A DNA stretch of 6,611 nucleotides from Puniceicoccaceae bacterium (GTDB lineage Bacteria; Verrucomicrobiota; Verrucomicrobiia; Opitutales; Coraliomargaritaceae). The stretch's first letter is position 1. Every line of letters starts with the position of its first letter. Where the stretch lies: positions 1 to 6,611 of the forward strand of contig PXBU01000431.1 in the NCBI GenBank assembly GCA_003566795.1, given 5' to 3'. Shown here one piece after another: positions 4,786 through 6,611 of the stretch. Both the position numbers and the translations under genes were made by a program. Below the pieces are notes generated by a model. The model was not told the DNA's origin and did no database searches. It saw nothing but the letters and a program-made list of their open reading frames with translations.

Positions 4786-6105
4786 GTGAAAGTAAAAGAG
4801 ATTTTAAATCCCCCGCCGTTGGAGTCCTTGATTCGCATTTTTGGACAGCAGCACCTGCCCTTTGTGTTGGACAGTTCGCAGTCGAATGACGGATTGGGAG
4901 AGTGGAGCTTTTTGGGAGCGGAGCCGATTGAGACTGTAGAAGCCGCACCGCTCGCGACGCTTAGAGAGGCCATGCGGGCTTTTCCTGTGTCCGCTGAGGC
5001 TACGTCGGAGATTCCTTTTATCGGTGGTGCGGTCGGCTATTTGGCCTACGATTATGGTCGGCGAATTGAGCAACTTCCGACTCGGGCGGTCGATGATCGC
5101 GGCATTCCCGATATGCATTTTGGGATCTATGACGGAGTGGCCGCCTACCACCATGCCAGTGGCAAGCTGTATTTAATTGCGCATGGATTCCGCGAGCCGG
5201 CCGACGCGATCATCCGGCGGCTCTCCAGCTGGCTGGAGCGTCCGGCTCCGCGAATACCGACGCCCATGTCGCTGGGGGAATGGGAGTGGAATGTATCGAA
5301 GGCGGCATTTGCAGATGCAGTTGACCGGGTGCGCGAATATATTGCCCGGGGAGATGTGTATCAGGTCAATCTTTCGCGTCGGGCCCGCTGCACTTTCTCG
5401 GGGAGTGGCCTCGAGCTATACATGGCTCTCCGCCAAGGAAATCCGGCGCCCTATGCCGCCTATTTGTCGACGGGTGCGTTTGAGTTGATCTCGACTTCAC
5501 CAGAGCAGTTTTTGCGTAAGACGGGTCGGGAGTTGGTGACGCGTCCAATCAAAGGCACCCGTCCCCGGTCCGGGGACCCGAGACAGGATCGATTGCGTGA
5601 ACAGGAGTTGCGCTGCTCGCTGAAAGATCGTGCCGAACTGCTGATGATTGTCGATTTGGAGCGCAATGACCTGGGTCGGGTGGCTGAGTTTGGGTCCGTG
5701 CGGGTCGAAGGGCTCTATCAATTAGAGCACTACAAGAGTGTGATTCACCAAACAGCACAGGTGAGGGCGACGCTGGCCAGCACAAAGGATGTTTATGATG
5801 CGCTGGAAGCACTCTTCCCGGGAGGCTCCATCACCGGTGCCCCAAAAGTTCGGGCGATGGAAATTATTGAGGAACTGGAGCCTACCCGCAGGGGAGCCTA
5901 TTGCGGCTCGGTCGGTTATATCGGCTTCAATCAAGACGCAGAATTCAATATCGCCATTCGCAGCCTGCATTTTAAGGCGGGCCTGCTGGATTATCAGGTC
6001 GGGGGCGGTATCGTCTGGGACTCGCAGGCGGAAAGTGAATTTCAGGAGACGGTTGATAAAGCCCGTGCGATCTGTGAAACCTTGGAGTCCTTATGCCGTC
6101 GATAA
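4786..6105 (+). CDS. pabB: Aminodeoxychorismate synthase component I (PabB)
   Basis: PabB aminates chorismate to 4-amino-4-deoxychorismate in the p-aminobenzoate branch of folate synthesis, using ammonia from the glutaminase PabA. The 439-residue protein has the chorismate-binding fold. The N-terminal PFVLDSS at 25-31 matches the tryptophan-pocket segment of the TrpE/PabB family. PIKGTRPR at 254-261 carries Lys256; PabB has this lysine where anthranilate synthase TrpE has alanine (PIAGT), which decides the call. LLMIVDLERNDLGR (285-298), GGSITGAPKVRAME (346-359) and GGGIVWDSQAESE (406-418) complete the active site. There is no fused glutaminase or lyase domain, and pabA is not in the window. 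The start is a GTG at 4786, the only reasonable start after the in-frame stop at 4771; no Shine-Dalgarno is visible, so coupling to the permease gene 15 bases upstream is likely. pabC overlaps its last 13 bases. Confidence 0.93.
   Translation: MKVKEILNPPPLESLIRIFGQQHLPFVLDSSQSNDGLGEWSFLGAEPIETVEAAPLATLREAMRAFPVSAEATSEIPFIGGAVGYLAYDYGRRIEQLPTRAVDDRGIPDMHFGIYDGVAAYHHASGKLYLIAHGFREPADAIIRRLSSWLERPAPRIPTPMSLGEWEWNVSKAAFADAVDRVREYIARGDVYQVNLSRRARCTFSGSGLELYMALRQGNPAPYAAYLSTGAFELISTSPEQFLRKTGRELVTRPIKGTRPRSGDPRQDRLREQELRCSLKDRAELLMIVDLERNDLGRVAEFGSVRVEGLYQLEHYKSVIHQTAQVRATLASTKDVYDALEALFPGGSITGAPKVRAMEIIEELEPTRRGAYCGSVGYIGFNQDAEFNIAIRSLHFKAGLLDYQVGGGIVWDSQAESEFQETVDKARAICETLESLCRR
6084..6087 (+). 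promoter_or_regulatory. Shine-Dalgarno (GGAG) for pabC, inside pabB
   Basis: GGAG sits five bases before the ATG at 6093, ideal spacing, and is read as part of the Leu-Glu-Ser codons near the end of pabB. It fixes the pabC start and indicates that the two genes are translated from one message. Confidence 0.65.
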
Positions 6106-6611
6106 AAATAGTTTTGCCCGGAGAGTTGCTTGAGCTGGACCCGCAGTCACCAGGGTTTGCGCATGGGTTTGGTCTGTTCGAGACGATGCGCCTGCGGGCC
6201 GGGCGGCTGGAATTATGGGAGGCGCACTGGAAGCGACTGATCCATTCCGCCCGGGCATTAGGCATCGCATGCCCCTTTGGGCAAGACGAGGTCCTCGCAG
6301 CACTACCCCGGCTCATTCGTGAACTGCCGGACGAAGCGGCCATCAAGCTCTCATTACTTAAAGAGGGAGACACTTCATCGCTGGTGCTTTATTCCAGACT
6401 ACTTGTCAGCCCCCCCGAGAGGATCGGGCTTTTAATGGAAGAGGGAACTCCCATCAACCAGCGTTCCTGGCTAGCGGGACACAAAACGCACAACTATCTT
6501 GAAAATCTTCTGGTTCTTGAGGCGGCCCGGAAAGAGGGATGCTTTGACGGCTTGCGTCTCAACTTAAGGGGAAAAGTGGCCGAGGGAGCGGTATCCAACG
6601 TCTTTTTCTAC
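6093..6611 (+). CDS. pabC: Aminodeoxychorismate lyase (PabC), 3' end cut by window edge
   Basis: PabC is a PLP enzyme of fold-type IV that splits 4-amino-4-deoxychorismate into p-aminobenzoate and pyruvate, the step after PabB. The frame is open for 173 codons to the last base with no stop; family members are usually around 270 residues, so about one third is missing. AHGFGLFETMRL at 23-34 is the usual N-terminal family motif, HWKRLIHSARALGI at 45-58 is the conserved helix, and GHKTHNYLENLL at 129-140 carries Lys131, the expected PLP Schiff-base lysine. VAEGAVSNVFF at 162-172 is the class IV aminotransferase signature that binds the cofactor phosphate. Branched-chain and D-amino-acid aminotransferases share the fold, but the overlap with pabB makes PabC the natural call. 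The start overlaps pabB by 13 bases in another frame and has a GGAG at the right distance. Confidence 0.9.
   Translation, partial: MPSIKIVLPGELLELDPQSPGFAHGFGLFETMRLRAGRLELWEAHWKRLIHSARALGIACPFGQDEVLAALPRLIRELPDEAAIKLSLLKEGDTSSLVLYSRLLVSPPERIGLLMEEGTPINQRSWLAGHKTHNYLENLLVLEAARKEGCFDGLRLNLRGKVAEGAVSNVFFY

Noticed and set aside
4786..6105. Anthranilate synthase TrpE
   Set aside because: The active-site motif is PIKGT with lysine, as in PabB, not PIAGT, and a pabC gene overlaps the end.
5972..6373. 133-codon minus-strand open frame opposite the pabB/pabC junction
   Set aside because: Both plus-strand genes carry clear active-site motifs here; this is a low-complexity shadow rich in Ser, Arg and Pro.

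Overview
The window holds six protein genes, two of them cut by the window edges, and one structured intergenic region. All recognisable genes are housekeeping genes of a Gram-negative bacterium: peptidoglycan/LPS precursor synthesis (glmM), LPS export (an LptF/LptG permease), pyrimidine synthesis (pyrE) and folate synthesis (pabB, pabC). The LPS permease implies an outer membrane. The overall style (moderately GC-rich, weak or absent Shine-Dalgarno sequences before several genes, a cytoplasmic TPR protein beside glmM) suggests a member of the PVC group, perhaps a marine Verrucomicrobiota of the Opitutae type. That placement is a low-confidence impression, not shown by the sequence.

Layout: (1) 1-1311, + strand, glmM lacking about its first 16 residues. 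(2) 1351-2751, + strand, a 466-residue TPR-repeat protein of unknown role, 39 bases after glmM and probably co-transcribed. (3) 2752-2955, a 204-base intergenic region between convergent genes. It holds three copies of a REP-like palindromic element, one in + orientation and two in - orientation as an exact 40-base tandem repeat, with a further small hairpin between them. (4) 2956-3525, - strand, pyrE. (5) 3526-3624, a divergent promoter region with a perfect 13-base inverted repeat. (6) 3625-4770, + strand, LptF/LptG-type permease. (7) 4786-6105, + strand, pabB. (8) 6093 to the right edge, + strand, pabC, overlapping pabB by 13 bases and preceded by a good ribosome binding site inside pabB.

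How the genes relate: PabB and PabC catalyse consecutive steps from chorismate to p-aminobenzoate and are tightly coupled. The permease gene lies 15 bases upstream and is probably in the same transcript although its job is unrelated. PyrE is divergently transcribed. GlmM makes glucosamine-1-phosphate, the precursor of UDP-GlcNAc, which feeds both peptidoglycan and lipid A, so glmM and the LPS exporter both serve the envelope but are not in one operon.

No tRNA, rRNA, CRISPR array, insertion sequence or phage gene was seen. The most interesting signal is the REP-like family at 2798-2926: the stem sequences differ between copies but stay complementary, and a 5' GTAG, the TTTAT loop and the flanks are conserved. 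This is the signature of structured repeats mobilised by RAYT (REP-associated tyrosine) transposases.
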